This document shows, one piece after another, positions 15,012 through 22,940 of a DNA stretch of 25,595 nt. How positions within the stretch are numbered: position 1 is the first letter of the stretch; each line of letters begins with the position of its first letter. Source of the DNA: Streptomyces sp. MMG1533 (lineage in GTDB: Bacteria > Actinomycetota > Actinomycetes > Streptomycetales > Streptomycetaceae); assembly GCF_001279775.1 (NCBI RefSeq), contig NZ_LGDG01000294.1:1-25595 (forward strand). The letters are read 5' to 3'. Below the pieces are notes generated by a model. It was not told the DNA's origin. It did no database searches and worked only from the letters and a program-made list of their open reading frames with translations. A program made the translations under genes and the position numbers.

Positions 15012-15941
15012 ATGCAGCACACCATCGTGATGACGGGCGCGAGCCGCGGGATCGGCCGCGTCGCCGCGAAGCACCTCCTGCGCCGGTCGCCGGACGTGCA
15101 CCTTCTCGTCGTCGCCCGCCGATCCTCCGGCGCACGACTGGCTGCGGAACTCGCCACCGGAGGGCACCTGGTCTCGCACGTCCCGGCGGACCTCGGCTCG
15201 CTCACGTGCATCGGCTCGGCCGCCACCGAGATCCGCGACCGGCTCGACAGCGGCGACCTGCCGCCGCTGCGCGGTTTCGTGGGCAACGCGGGTGTGCAGT
15301 ACACGAACGCGCTCACCGAGACCCCCGACGGGTTCGAGTCCACCTTCGCCGTCAACGTGCTCGCCAACCATCTGTTCGTCCGTCTGCTCCAGGACCGATT
15401 CGCCGCTCCCGCCCGGATCGTGATCACCGCCAGCGACACCCACTTCGGCGACTTCAGGCACAACCTCGGCATGGTGCCCGGCCCGGCCTGGAAGTCCCCG
15501 GACGTCCTCGCCCGCACGGGCGCCTTCCCCGAGCCGCACACGACGGTCGCCGGGCGCACCGCGTACTCCACGAGCAAGCTGGCCGCCGTCTACCTGGTGC
15601 ACGAGTACGCGCGTCGTCTGCCGGCCGGGGTCGAGGTCGTCGCCTACAACCCGGGCTTCGTCCCCGGCACCGGCCTCGCCCGCAACGCGGACCCCGTCTC
15701 CCGGTTCGCGATGACCCGCATCCTGCCGGTGCTGGCCCTCACCCCGTTCGCCACCAGCCGCAGTGCCGCGGGCCGTTGGCTCGCCGACGTCGTGCTCGGC
15801 GCGACCGAGGCGCCGACCGGCTCCTACGTCGACCGCGGCCGTGCGGACCGCTCGTCGCAGGAGTCCTACGACCCGCAGCGCGAAGCCGAACTCTGGGCGG
15901 CGGCCGAGCGGTTCACCGCCCGCTGCGCTGCCGGGGACTGA
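15012..15941 (+). CDS. Short-chain dehydrogenase/reductase
   Basis: A 309-residue NAD(P)H-dependent oxidoreductase of the SDR superfamily. The cofactor motif TGASRGIG is at residues 9-16, NAGVQ near 94 is the NNAG-like element, and YSTSKLA carries the catalytic Tyr-Lys pair, with the Ser upstream in ITASDTHFGD. The extended insert between them and its length resemble protochlorophyllide-reductase-like and retinol-dehydrogenase-like SDRs. ATG 15012 follows GAGGAG by 6 nt. Substrate is unknown. It is likely controlled by the divergent MmyB-type regulator. A 6-bp hairpin (GTGGCC/GGCCAC, 15990-16005) lies 48 nt past the stop and may be its terminator. Confidence 0.92.
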   Translation: MQHTIVMTGASRGIGRVAAKHLLRRSPDVHLLVVARRSSGARLAAELATGGHLVSHVPADLGSLTCIGSAATEIRDRLDSGDLPPLRGFVGNAGVQYTNALTETPDGFESTFAVNVLANHLFVRLLQDRFAAPARIVITASDTHFGDFRHNLGMVPGPAWKSPDVLARTGAFPEPHTTVAGRTAYSTSKLAAVYLVHEYARRLPAGVEVVAYNPGFVPGTGLARNADPVSRFAMTRILPVLALTPFATSRSAAGRWLADVVLGATEAPTGSYVDRGRADRSSQESYDPQREAELWAAAERFTARCAAGD

Positions 15942-15989
15942 CGCGCTCTCAGGTGACGCGACGAGCGGTTCACGCCGACAGATCGAGCA

Positions 15990-16005
15990 GTGGCCATGGG
16001 GCCAC
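15990..16005 (+). terminator. Short hairpin after the dehydrogenase gene
   Basis: GTGGCC (15990-15995) pairs with GGCCAC (16000-16005) around ATGG, a compact 6-bp stem downstream of the dehydrogenase stop. It has no U-tract. Confidence 0.4.
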
Positions 16006-16109
16006 CGGCAGTTGTGAGCGCGACCCCTGGTCGTGACCAAGTCTGTCGCGGGCATCGATCACGATCTCGGCACGCGCCATCGCTTCATCAGGTCACTTGT
16101 CCCGGACCC

Positions 16110-16138
16110 TTGACTCGGAATCCCTCAGTCGCGATCCT
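16110..16138 (+). promoter_or_regulatory. Possible promoter for the M19-like/CBM32 gene
   Basis: TTGACT (16110-16115), 17 bp, then GATCCT (16133-16138). The -35 is good and the -10 poor. It would give a leader of about 95 nt before the GTG at 16240. Nothing else of note is seen in 16006-16239. Confidence 0.3.
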
Positions 16139-16239
16139 CGTCGCATATCTTTGCGCCGGTCATGACAATCCAGCCTTCGGGTTCCCGGGATGGTCAGGCT
16201 CGTCGACCGCGCCATCCCGCCGACCGAGGGACGTGGGCA

Positions 16240-18300
16240 GTGACCATGGCTGGACGCCCGTACCGCAGACGCAAAGACGTCACCGTCGTCTCGCTGCTCA
16301 TCCTCCTGCTGGCCATGGCTCTCGGCCCCACGCCGAGTTCGGCGGCCGGCACCGACTGGTGGGTCCCGACCGCGCGGCCCGCGCCGGACTCCCAGATCAA
16401 CGTCACCGGTGCGCCGTTCACCGGCACCAACGCCGAAGGCGAGGTGCGCGGGTTCGTCGACGCGCACAACCACCTGATGTCCAACGAGGCCTTCGGCGGG
16501 CGGCTCATCTGCGGCAAGACGTTCTCCGAGGCCGGCATAGCCGACGCGCTCAAGGACTGTCCCGAGCACTACCCGGACGGCACGCTCGCGATCTTCGACT
16601 ACATCACCCACGGCGGTGACGGCAAGCACGACCCGGTCGGCTGGCCGACGTTCACGGACTGGCCGGCGTACGACTCGATGACCCATCAGGCGAACTACTA
16701 CGCCTGGGTGGAGCGGGCCTGGCGCGGCGGGCAACGCGTCCTCGTCAACGACCTCGTCACCAACGGCGTGATCTGCTCGGTGTACTTCTTCAAGGACCGC
16801 AGCTGCGACGAGATGACGTCGATCCGGCTCCAGGCGAAGCTGACGTACGACCTCCAGGCGTACATCGACAAGATGTACGGCGGCACCGGCAAGGGCTGGT
16901 TCCGGATCGTCACCGACAGCGCACAGGCCCGTCAGGTCATCGAGCAGGGCAAGCTGGCGGTCATCCTGGGCGTCGAGACCTCCGAGCCGTTCGGCTGCAA
17001 GCAGGTCCTGGACATCGCGCAGTGCAGCAAGGCCGACATCGACGCCGGGCTCGACGAGCTGTACGCGCTGGGCGTGCGCAGCATGTTCCTGTGCCACAAG
17101 TTCGACAACGCGCTGTGCGGGGTCCGCTTCGACGAGGGCGGCCTGGGAACGGCCATCAACGTCGGGCAGTTCCTGTCGACCGGCACCTTCTGGCAGACGG
17201 AGAAGTGCACCGGCCCCCAGCACGACAACCCCATCGGCACGGCCGCGTCCGAGGCGGAGGAGGACCTGCCGGCGGGCGTGGACGTCCCCTCGTACGACGA
17301 CGACGCGCAGTGCAACACCCGCGGGCTCACCGACCTCGGCGAGTACGCCGTGCGCGGCATGATGAAACGCAAGATGATGCTCGAGATCGACCACATGAGC
17401 GTCAAGGCCACCGGCCGGGTGCTCGACATGTTCGAGGCCGCCTCCTACCCCGGCGTGCTCTCCTCGCACAGCTGGATGGACCTGAACTGGACCGAGCGGG
17501 TCTACTCGCTCGGCGGGTTCGTCGCCCAGTACATGCACGGCTCGGAGGGCTTCGCCGCGGAGGCGAAGCGCACGGACGCGCTGCGGGAGAAGTACGGCGT
17601 CGGGTACGGCTACGGCACCGACTTCAACGGTATCGGCGACCACCCCGCCCCGCGCGGCGCGGACGCCGCCAACAAGGTCACCTATCCGTTCAAGAGCGTC
17701 GACGGCGGCTCCGTCATCGACAAGCAGACCACCGGCTCACGCACCTGGGACCTGAACACCGACGGGGCCGCGCACTACGGCCTAGTCCCGGACTGGATCG
17801 AGGACATCCGCCTCGTCGGCGGCCAGGACGTGGTCGACGACCTCTTGAGCGGCGCGGAGTCCTACCTTGGCACCTGGGGAGCCTCCGAGCAGCACCAGGC
17901 CGGGGTCAACCTCGCCAAGGGCGCCTCGGCCACCGCCAGTTCGGCGGAGTCGAACCCGTTCACCAGCTATGCGCCCGGCCGGGCCGTGGACGGCGACGAC
18001 GACACCCGCTGGGCGAGTGACTGGAGCGACGACCAGTGGCTGCAGATCGACCTGGGCTCCACGAACCGCGTCGGACGCGTCACGCTCGACTGGGAACGCG
18101 CGTACGGGAAGTCGTACCGCATCGAACTCTCCACCGACGGCGCGAGCTGGCGGACCGCCTGGTCCACGACCTCCGGCGACGGCGGCCTGGACACGGCCCG
18201 CTTCACCGGCACGCCCGCCCGCTACGTTCGGATACTGGGCCTCGACCGCGGCACCGACTGGGGATACTCGCTCCACGAGGTGGGCGTCCACAGCAGCTGA
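16240..18300 (+). CDS. Secreted M19 (membrane dipeptidase)-like hydrolase with C-terminal discoidin/CBM32 domain
   Basis: A 686-residue exported protein. GTG 16240 is chosen for GAGGGA 8 nt upstream; it leads into RPYRRRK and a hydrophobic signal ending near SSA-AG. The catalytic region (about 65-550) shows, in order, DAHNH (74-78), LGVETSE (243-249), EIDHMS (382-387), SSHSW (408-412) and GTDFNG (459-464). These match by order and spacing the HxD, Glu, SH, SHS and SDFDG elements that hold two zinc ions in renal-dipeptidase-type M19 enzymes, though the insertions are large. Four or more cysteine pairs suggest disulfides. From about 556 a discoidin F5/8C fold (GVNLAKGASATASS ... AVDGDDDTRWAS ... 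YVRILG) is a likely CBM32 sugar-binding module. The substrate is unknown. A TetR gene follows 39 bp on. Confidence 0.82.
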   Translation: MTMAGRPYRRRKDVTVVSLLILLLAMALGPTPSSAAGTDWWVPTARPAPDSQINVTGAPFTGTNAEGEVRGFVDAHNHLMSNEAFGGRLICGKTFSEAGIADALKDCPEHYPDGTLAIFDYITHGGDGKHDPVGWPTFTDWPAYDSMTHQANYYAWVERAWRGGQRVLVNDLVTNGVICSVYFFKDRSCDEMTSIRLQAKLTYDLQAYIDKMYGGTGKGWFRIVTDSAQARQVIEQGKLAVILGVETSEPFGCKQVLDIAQCSKADIDAGLDELYALGVRSMFLCHKFDNALCGVRFDEGGLGTAINVGQFLSTGTFWQTEKCTGPQHDNPIGTAASEAEEDLPAGVDVPSYDDDAQCNTRGLTDLGEYAVRGMMKRKMMLEIDHMSVKATGRVLDMFEAASYPGVLSSHSWMDLNWTERVYSLGGFVAQYMHGSEGFAAEAKRTDALREKYGVGYGYGTDFNGIGDHPAPRGADAANKVTYPFKSVDGGSVIDKQTTGSRTWDLNTDGAAHYGLVPDWIEDIRLVGGQDVVDDLLSGAESYLGTWGASEQHQAGVNLAKGASATASSAESNPFTSYAPGRAVDGDDDTRWASDWSDDQWLQIDLGSTNRVGRVTLDWERAYGKSYRIELSTDGASWRTAWSTTSGDGGLDTARFTGTPARYVRILGLDRGTDWGYSLHEVGVHSS

Positions 18301-18339
18301 CGGCCGGCCCCGCCACGAGCACGAGGACAGGACGCGCAT

Positions 18340-19104
18340 ATGGCTCGGATGCCGTTGGCCGAACGGCGCCGACAGCTCACGGAAGCAGCGATCAGGGCGA
18401 TGGCCCGGGACGGCGTCGCCAAGACGACGACCCGGTCCATCGCCGCCGAGGCGGACGTGTCCCTGAGCGTCTTCCACTACTGCTTCGACTCCAAGCAGGC
18501 CCTGATCGAGTCCGTCATCACCACGATCACCGACCACTACGTGACACTGGTGAAGGAGGCCCTGCGCCCCAGGGCCACGCTCGAGGAGACCGTCGGCGCC
18601 GGCTTCCAGGCGTACTGGGACCACGTCCGCGCCCACCCCGACGAGCACATGCTCACCTACGAACTCACCCAGTACGCCCTGCGCCAGCCCGGGTTCGAGC
18701 ACCTGGCGCGACGCCAGTACGAGCTGTACGCCGACGCGTACACCGAGCTCATCGACCAGCTCCGCCAGGACATGCAGCTCCAACTCCGCGTCCCCGTCCC
18801 CGTGCTGGCCCGCTACCTGGCCGCCATGACCGACGGCCTGACCCTCAACTACCTCGTGCTCGGCGACGCGGCCACCTGGGCCGACATCCTCGACACGGTC
18901 ACCGCCCACATCGCAGGCCTGGTCCACGCCGAAGGTCCCGAGCACAGGCCCACCGGATCAGGAGCGGGCGTTCCGGTACCGCGCGCGGAAGGCGGCCGGA
19001 ATCTCCCCGGTCCGGGTGCGGAAGAACCTGGTGAACACCGTGGCCCCCGGGAAGCCGAGGCGTTCTCCGACGGCGGACGTCGCGAGGTCCGTGTGCACGA
19101 GTAG
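18340..19104 (+). CDS. TetR family transcriptional regulator with an antisense-overlapping tail
   Basis: A 254-residue regulator. The N-terminal HTH (about 7-53) contains RRRQLTEAAIRAMARDGVAKTTTRSIAAEADVSLSVFHYCFDSKQAL, standard TetR. The helical ligand domain runs to about 205 (HIAGLVHAEG). The last 45 or so residues are Gly/Pro/Glu-rich and lie antisense to the 3' end of an AraC-like gene, so they are probably not original TetR sequence; the native stop may have been lost. GAGGACAGGA precedes the ATG. The gene is 39 bp after the M19-like/CBM32 gene on the same strand, so it may share its transcript and control it. Confidence 0.88.
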   Translation: MARMPLAERRRQLTEAAIRAMARDGVAKTTTRSIAAEADVSLSVFHYCFDSKQALIESVITTITDHYVTLVKEALRPRATLEETVGAGFQAYWDHVRAHPDEHMLTYELTQYALRQPGFEHLARRQYELYADAYTELIDQLRQDMQLQLRVPVPVLARYLAAMTDGLTLNYLVLGDAATWADILDTVTAHIAGLVHAEGPEHRPTGSGAGVPVPRAEGGRNLPGPGAEEPGEHRGPREAEAFSDGGRREVRVHE

Positions 19105-19225
19105 CCGTCCGGCCTCCAGCAGGACGCGTTCGTCGATGAAGTGCTTGGCGCCGCAGCCGGTGGCCGCCCGGGTGGCCCGGGTGGCCCGGGTGGCCCGGGT
19201 GAGGTTGCGGACGCTGGGGCCGACG
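18958..19225 (-). pseudogene. Truncated AraC-family regulator (C-terminal HTH only)
   Basis: The minus strand encodes the end of an AraC DNA-binding domain: SVRNLTRAT, AKHFIDERVLLEAGRLLVHTDLATSAVGERLGFPGATVFTRFF, then RTRTGEIPAAFRARYRNARS and a stop at 18958. Only about 85 residues remain; the upstream sensor domain and first part of the HTH cannot be found in any frame. Between the two helices of the remaining part a 9-bp unit is tripled, giving repeated RAT. The 3' end overlaps the TetR tail antisense by 147 bp. I judge it a remnant, though a small protein from a GTG near 19254 cannot be excluded. Confidence 0.7.
19171..19201. repeat. 9-bp tandem repeat (GGTGGCCCG) inside the AraC remnant
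   Basis: Three perfect copies at 19171-19179, 19180-19188 and 19189-19197, a partial fourth, and a diverged copy before them at 19162-19170. In the AraC frame each copy encodes Arg-Ala-Thr, so it is an in-frame expansion of a motif normally present once. Confidence 0.85.
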
Positions 19226-19357
19226 TGTCCGGCGCAGTCCTCGACACGTCCCACCTTCACTGGCACAGGGCGACCGGACGGCGTCGGCGGCCTGGCGCGG
19301 CGCCGGTCGAGGCGCTCACCGGCTGGGGTGTGGGTGGACGCGAAGGTGCGCAGTTGC

Positions 19358-20212
19358 TCAGGACGGTCGCAGGGGAGTGGTCTCGAGCAGTTCGGCGGCC
19401 ATGCGGCGGGCGGGCGCTTCGGTCAGTTCGGCGATGCGGTGGAAGGTGTCGTGCGCCGGCCTCGCCGGCCAGCCGGCGGGGAGGTGCCGGGCGGGAAGGC
19501 GCGGGTCGGTGCGGATGATGTCGAGCCATTCGCTGATCAGGCGCAGCCGGTTGCCGATCGGGTCGCCGGAGCCGGTGTCGAGCCAGGAGGTCCAGCGTTT
19601 GTCGAAGTCGGCGTACCGGGTGGCGACGCTGTCCAGGTCCCAGGTGTCGCGGATCATCAGGCCGACGTCGGTCGCGTCGTCGGCCGTGGCATGGAAGATC
19701 TTGACGTGGGCCGTGAGACCGAGCTCGGCGACGATGCCGGAAACGTTGACGTCACCGGGTGCGATCCACAGGCCGCTGTACACGGCGCCGAAGCCCGACC
19801 AGGTGAGCCGGGACCGCAGGTCGTGGCGCTGGCGCTGCCAGGACTCGGGGAGGGAGAAGCCGAGCAGGGTCCAGGTGCCGTCCCAGTCGTCGTTGACGGC
19901 GCTGGTGTCCCAGAGGCGTTTGCTTCCGTCGTGCAGGATCTGAGCGGCCTGCGGGGTGAGGCCGAAGTGCATTCGGCGTCCCTCGCGTTGGCGTTGCAGC
20001 AGGCCGCGGTTGACCATGCGGGAGAGGGTGGAGCGTACGGCCTGCTCGCCGACTCCGGCGCGGGCGAGGACGTCGATGATGCTGCCCGAGTACACGCACA
20101 GGGGCCCCTCGTTCAGAACGTTGTTGCCGAAGAAGGCGAGCATGAGGGACTGGGGGCGCAGTTGCGGTCCGCTGGGGGCGTCGACGGCGGTCCGCCGGGA
20201 TTCTTCGTGCAC
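19358..20212 (-). CDS. PaaX family transcriptional regulator
   Basis: A 284-residue regulator of the PaaX family, GntR-like repressors best known for sensing phenylacetyl-CoA. The N-terminal winged helix (about 15-95) has PQSLMLAFFGNNVL and VRSTLSRMVNRGLLQRQREGRRMHFGLT; the middle and C-terminal PaaX domains include DDWDGTWTLLGFSLPES, RHDLRSRLTWSGFGAVYSGLWIAP and DPRLPARHLPAGWPA. The frame is open to 20377, but a 15-bp perfect hairpin at 20225-20258 would fall inside any longer product, so the GTG at 20212 is taken as start. TACCCT lies 7 nt before it, suggesting a leaderless mRNA. No phenylacetate pathway genes are in the window. Confidence 0.88.
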   Translation of the reverse strand: MHEESRRTAVDAPSGPQLRPQSLMLAFFGNNVLNEGPLCVYSGSIIDVLARAGVGEQAVRSTLSRMVNRGLLQRQREGRRMHFGLTPQAAQILHDGSKRLWDTSAVNDDWDGTWTLLGFSLPESWQRQRHDLRSRLTWSGFGAVYSGLWIAPGDVNVSGIVAELGLTAHVKIFHATADDATDVGLMIRDTWDLDSVATRYADFDKRWTSWLDTGSGDPIGNRLRLISEWLDIIRTDPRLPARHLPAGWPARPAHDTFHRIAELTEAPARRMAAELLETTPLRPS

Positions 20213-20224
20213 GTCGACAAGGGT

Positions 20225-20258
20225 ACGGTCGCCCGCCGGAGCCCCGGCGGGCGACCGT
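20225..20258 (-). terminator. Strong hairpin terminator of the alpha/beta hydrolase gene
   Basis: ACGGTCGCCCGCCGG (20225-20239) and its exact complement (20244-20258) form a 15-bp stem with the loop AGCC. It begins 3 nt past the hydrolase stop at 20262 and is followed on the minus strand by ACCCTTGT. It separates the hydrolase from the PaaX gene. Confidence 0.85.
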
Positions 20259-20261
20259 GGG

Positions 20262-21653
20262 TCAGCGGCGGTCGCGGTCGGCGGGGTGGGCGAGGTCATA
20301 AGGACGCGGGTAGGACGCCGGGCGGTAGCCCACGAAGCGGGCGGGCGTGGTGGGGTCGGCCTCGGATGCGCGGGCATTGAGGGCGTCGGGGCCGGCGGCC
20401 TTCCAGCGGCCGGTGGCGATACGGTCCTCGAGGGTGTGCAGGGCGGCGATCTGCTCGGCGGGGCTGAAGGTGCAGTGGCCGGCGTTCTCGACGTAGGCCT
20501 GCTGCAGCAGGGGAGCGGAGCCGGCGGCGGTGACCGCCCGCCGCAGAGCGCTTTCGGCCTGGACGGGGATGAGTCCGTCGCCCGTGGTGTGGATGTCCAA
20601 CTGGGGCTTGGCCAGTCGGCCGGTGAAGGAGCTGGTGCGAGCCATCTTCTCGACCGCGCCTCGGTCGGCCTTGATGCGGGGCGCCGTGTTCAGTGTGGTG
20701 AGGTCGTTGCGCAGGGACAGGCCGGCCTTGGAGTAGAGCTCGGTGACCTCCTTGTAGAGCGGGGAGCGGTGGAGCATGGCCGTGTAGTCGACGCCGGTGT
20801 TCCAGGACATGTTGCCGCCCACGCGGCTTTCCGCCTCCTGGCGCCAGGAGAACGCGGGGTAGAGGATCAAGCCGAGGATGCCCTGGTACTGGTTGGCCTC
20901 CTGGGTGTCCCAGTCGGTGGGCCCGGGGCGGGTCTGGGCGGGGTTGTTCCATCCGGGGATGTTGTGCAGCGCGGCGGCCAGGGCGATGCGGGCCCGGCCC
21001 GCGCCGGTGGACTGTGCGTCCGTGATTGTCGTGGACAGGGTCTTCGCTGCCGAGGCCGCCTCGCTCTGGCTTTCGAGTCCCGTCAGCGGGATGCCGGAGT
21101 CGGGTGCGAGCAGGGTCCTGAGAGCGAAGACCGGGTCGAGGGTGCTGTTCCAGTTGGCGACGCCGCCTTGCACCAGGCCGCACATCGAGAGCGATCCGTG
21201 GATGCGCTCGGGGTGGCGCTCGGCGATGGCGGTGGTGACGAGCCCCCCGTAGGACGTGCCCCAGGCGATGGTCTCGCGGGCCTGGCCGAACCGGCCGGTG
21301 AAGGCGTCGAGGGTGCTGAGCTGGTCGGGCACCGCGTCGGTAACCGCCCAGCCGGTGGTGGCATACGAGGAGCCGGCGAGCGCGTAACCCGCCTCCAGCA
21401 GCAGGGACTTGGTGGCGTCGTCCGGGGCGTTCTGGGCGGGGTTGGCCGGCCCCGCCGGGCGATAGCCGTGGCTGTACAGCAGGACGGTGCCGTTCCAGCG
21501 AGCGGGCACGTCCATCAGATAGGTGGCCCCCGACGGCAGCGTGCCCTCGATGTGAGCGGGGGAGTCGGCGGCCCGGGCGGCCGGGGAGACGGGGCCGCAG
21601 AGGAGCAGAGCGGCCAGGGCGACCAGTGTGCGGGTTCTGGTGCGGGTTTTCAC
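20262..21653 (-). CDS. Secreted alpha/beta hydrolase
   Basis: A 463-residue exported hydrolase. GTG 21653 is preferred because AAGGGAG lies 8 nt upstream. A Sec signal, RTRTRTLVALAALLLCGPVSPAARA, covers residues 3-28. The alpha/beta fold is shown by VLLYSHGYRP (oxyanion side), WGTSYGG (nucleophile Ser134), TTGDGLIPV (Asp359) and ENAGHC (His393), with a large helical cap of about 200 residues between the Ser and Asp. It could be an esterase, lipase or peptidase; the sequence does not decide. It is divergent from the ABC importer operon, 309 bp away, so it may release the imported compound, but that is inference. Confidence 0.88.
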   Translation of the reverse strand: MKTRTRTRTLVALAALLLCGPVSPAARAADSPAHIEGTLPSGATYLMDVPARWNGTVLLYSHGYRPAGPANPAQNAPDDATKSLLLEAGYALAGSSYATTGWAVTDAVPDQLSTLDAFTGRFGQARETIAWGTSYGGLVTTAIAERHPERIHGSLSMCGLVQGGVANWNSTLDPVFALRTLLAPDSGIPLTGLESQSEAASAAKTLSTTITDAQSTGAGRARIALAAALHNIPGWNNPAQTRPGPTDWDTQEANQYQGILGLILYPAFSWRQEAESRVGGNMSWNTGVDYTAMLHRSPLYKEVTELYSKAGLSLRNDLTTLNTAPRIKADRGAVEKMARTSSFTGRLAKPQLDIHTTGDGLIPVQAESALRRAVTAAGSAPLLQQAYVENAGHCTFSPAEQIAALHTLEDRIATGRWKAAGPDALNARASEADPTTPARFVGYRPASYPRPYDLAHPADRDRR

Positions 21654-21771
21654 GGGCGTGGCTCCCTTTCGGGCGGGGCGGGCCGTGGGCATCACCCGGG
21701 GCCCGCTCGGCGGGTTTCCCGGTGGGGGCGGGGAGGCGGAAGGGCCGTCGCAACCTCACTTGTCCGGAGTG

Positions 21772-21800
21772 CTGACAGCGCGAAGGTAGGTGTGTAGATT
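21772..21800 (+). promoter_or_regulatory. Promoter of the NitT/TauT-type ABC operon
   Basis: CTGACA (21772-21777), exactly 17 bp, then TAGATT (21795-21800), a close match to the Streptomyces vegetative consensus. It predicts transcription from about 21807 and a leader of about 155 nt before the ATG at 21963. I see no TPP or other known riboswitch core in the leader. Confidence 0.65.
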
Positions 21801-21962
21801 GCCGCCGTCAAGAAAGTGCACAACATTAGGTACCGAGTCGTGGTCGAGCAGCCGTGGCCCTTTCCCGCCTCGCTGTCTCACTGGTCGTCAGTACGCCTGG
21901 TGAGCAGGGCAGTTCATGCCACGCACACCATCCACCCGTTTGCCTTCCGTCAGGAGGAGCCC

Positions 21963-22940
21963 ATGCAAAGGCGCATTCTCGGGCTTGCCGCAGTACTGAT
22001 CACGACCGCCGGCGCAGCCGGCTGCGGGTCGTCGGACTCGGGATCGAGCGGGTCGTCCACCTCGGGCGGGGGCAAGACCGTCACCGTGAAGGTGGGCGTC
22101 ATCCCCATCGTGGACGTGGCGCCGCTGTATCTGGGACAGAAGAAGGGCTTCTTCGGCAGCCGCGGCATCAAGCTGGAGATGGTGGGTGCCCAGGGTGGTG
22201 CCGCCATCATTCCCGGTGTGGTCAGCGGTCAGTTCCAGTTCGGATTCAGCAACACCACCTCGCTGATGATCGCTCAGGTCAAGGGGGTGCCGGTCAAGTC
22301 CGTGGCCAACGGCGCGGCGTCCAACGGCAAGGTCGGAGCCGACGTCACCGGTGTGGCGGTCAAGAAGGACAGCTCGATCAAGTCGGCCAAGGACCTCGCC
22401 GGGCACACGGTCGCCGTGAACACCCTGCAGAACATCGGGGACACGACGGTGCGCGAGTCGGTCCGTCAGGCCGGCGGCGACCCGTCGAAGGTCAAGTTCG
22501 TCGAGATACCGTTCGACCAGATGCCGGCGGCACTGGACGGCGGACGGGTGGACGCCGCCTGGATGGGCGAGCCCGCGATGACGATCGCCAAGGGGCAGGG
22601 CGCCCGCGTCGTGGCCTCGCCGTTCGCCGAGACGGATCCGAAGCTCACCGTGGCGACTTACTTCACCTCGGCCCAGGTGGAGAAGCAGAATCCCGACCTG
22701 GTGAAGAAGTTCGCCGAGGCCATGACCGAGTCACTGCAGTACGCCTCCGACCACCCGGACGAGGCGCGTGCAATCCTCGCCACCTACACCAAGATCAGCG
22801 GCGATGTCGGGAAGAAGCTCACGCTGCCCAACTGGCCCGCGGACGTCGACATGGCCTCCCTGGAGAAGCTGGCCTCCCTCGGTGAAAAGGACGGCCTCTT
22901 CGGCGACAAGAAGCCCGATCTGGACGCCCTGTTCTCGTGA
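21963..22940 (+). CDS. ABC importer substrate-binding lipoprotein (NMT1/SsuA-like)
   Basis: A 325-residue extracellular lipoprotein. The signal ends in a lipobox, AAGC, with Cys21 as lipid attachment, followed by a Ser/Gly linker. The body is a type-2 periplasmic-binding fold of the NMT1/THI5/SsuA kind: VKVGVIPIVDVAPLYLGQKKGFF, GGAAIIPGVVSGQFQFGFSN, SIKSAKDLAGHTVAVNT and LDGGRVDAAWMGEP. Members bind nitrate, sulfonates, taurine, pyrimidine precursors or aromatic acids; the ligand is not readable here. ATG 21963 follows AGGAGG. Its TGA overlaps the GTG of the first permease, and it heads a four-gene operon. Confidence 0.92.
   Translation: MQRRILGLAAVLITTAGAAGCGSSDSGSSGSSTSGGGKTVTVKVGVIPIVDVAPLYLGQKKGFFGSRGIKLEMVGAQGGAAIIPGVVSGQFQFGFSNTTSLMIAQVKGVPVKSVANGAASNGKVGADVTGVAVKKDSSIKSAKDLAGHTVAVNTLQNIGDTTVRESVRQAGGDPSKVKFVEIPFDQMPAALDGGRVDAAWMGEPAMTIAKGQGARVVASPFAETDPKLTVATYFTSAQVEKQNPDLVKKFAEAMTESLQYASDHPDEARAILATYTKISGDVGKKLTLPNWPADVDMASLEKLASLGEKDGLFGDKKPDLDALFS

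Noticed and set aside
15942..16110. Minus-strand frame with AEIVIDARDRLGHDQ, considered as a gene remnant.
   Set aside because: Too short and matches no family I can name.
11800..18300. A natural-product gene cluster (SDR, regulators, transporter pieces, methyltransferase).
   Set aside because: No synthase, synthetase, terpene cyclase or precursor peptide; genes are unrelated housekeeping-like or accessory units.
19162..19201. Short tandem repeat considered as a CRISPR or iteron array.
   Set aside because: Units are 9 bp with no spacers and lie in coding frame; no cas or replication gene nearby.
19141..19518. Plus-strand frame with GGPGGPGGPG looking like a collagen-type repeat.
   Set aside because: It is the complement of the AraC 9-bp repeat and the PaaX 3' end; codon make-up and context say shadow.
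21807..21962. Riboswitch in the ABC operon leader, considered because NMT1-type proteins can carry thiamin precursors.
   Set aside because: The conserved TPP core (CTGAGA and the second helix motif) is absent.
21916..21999. A 27-codon leader ORF overlapping the start of the ABC lipoprotein gene, considered as an attenuator.
   Set aside because: No run of regulatory codons and no alternative hairpins seen; overlap with the ribosome site is likely chance.
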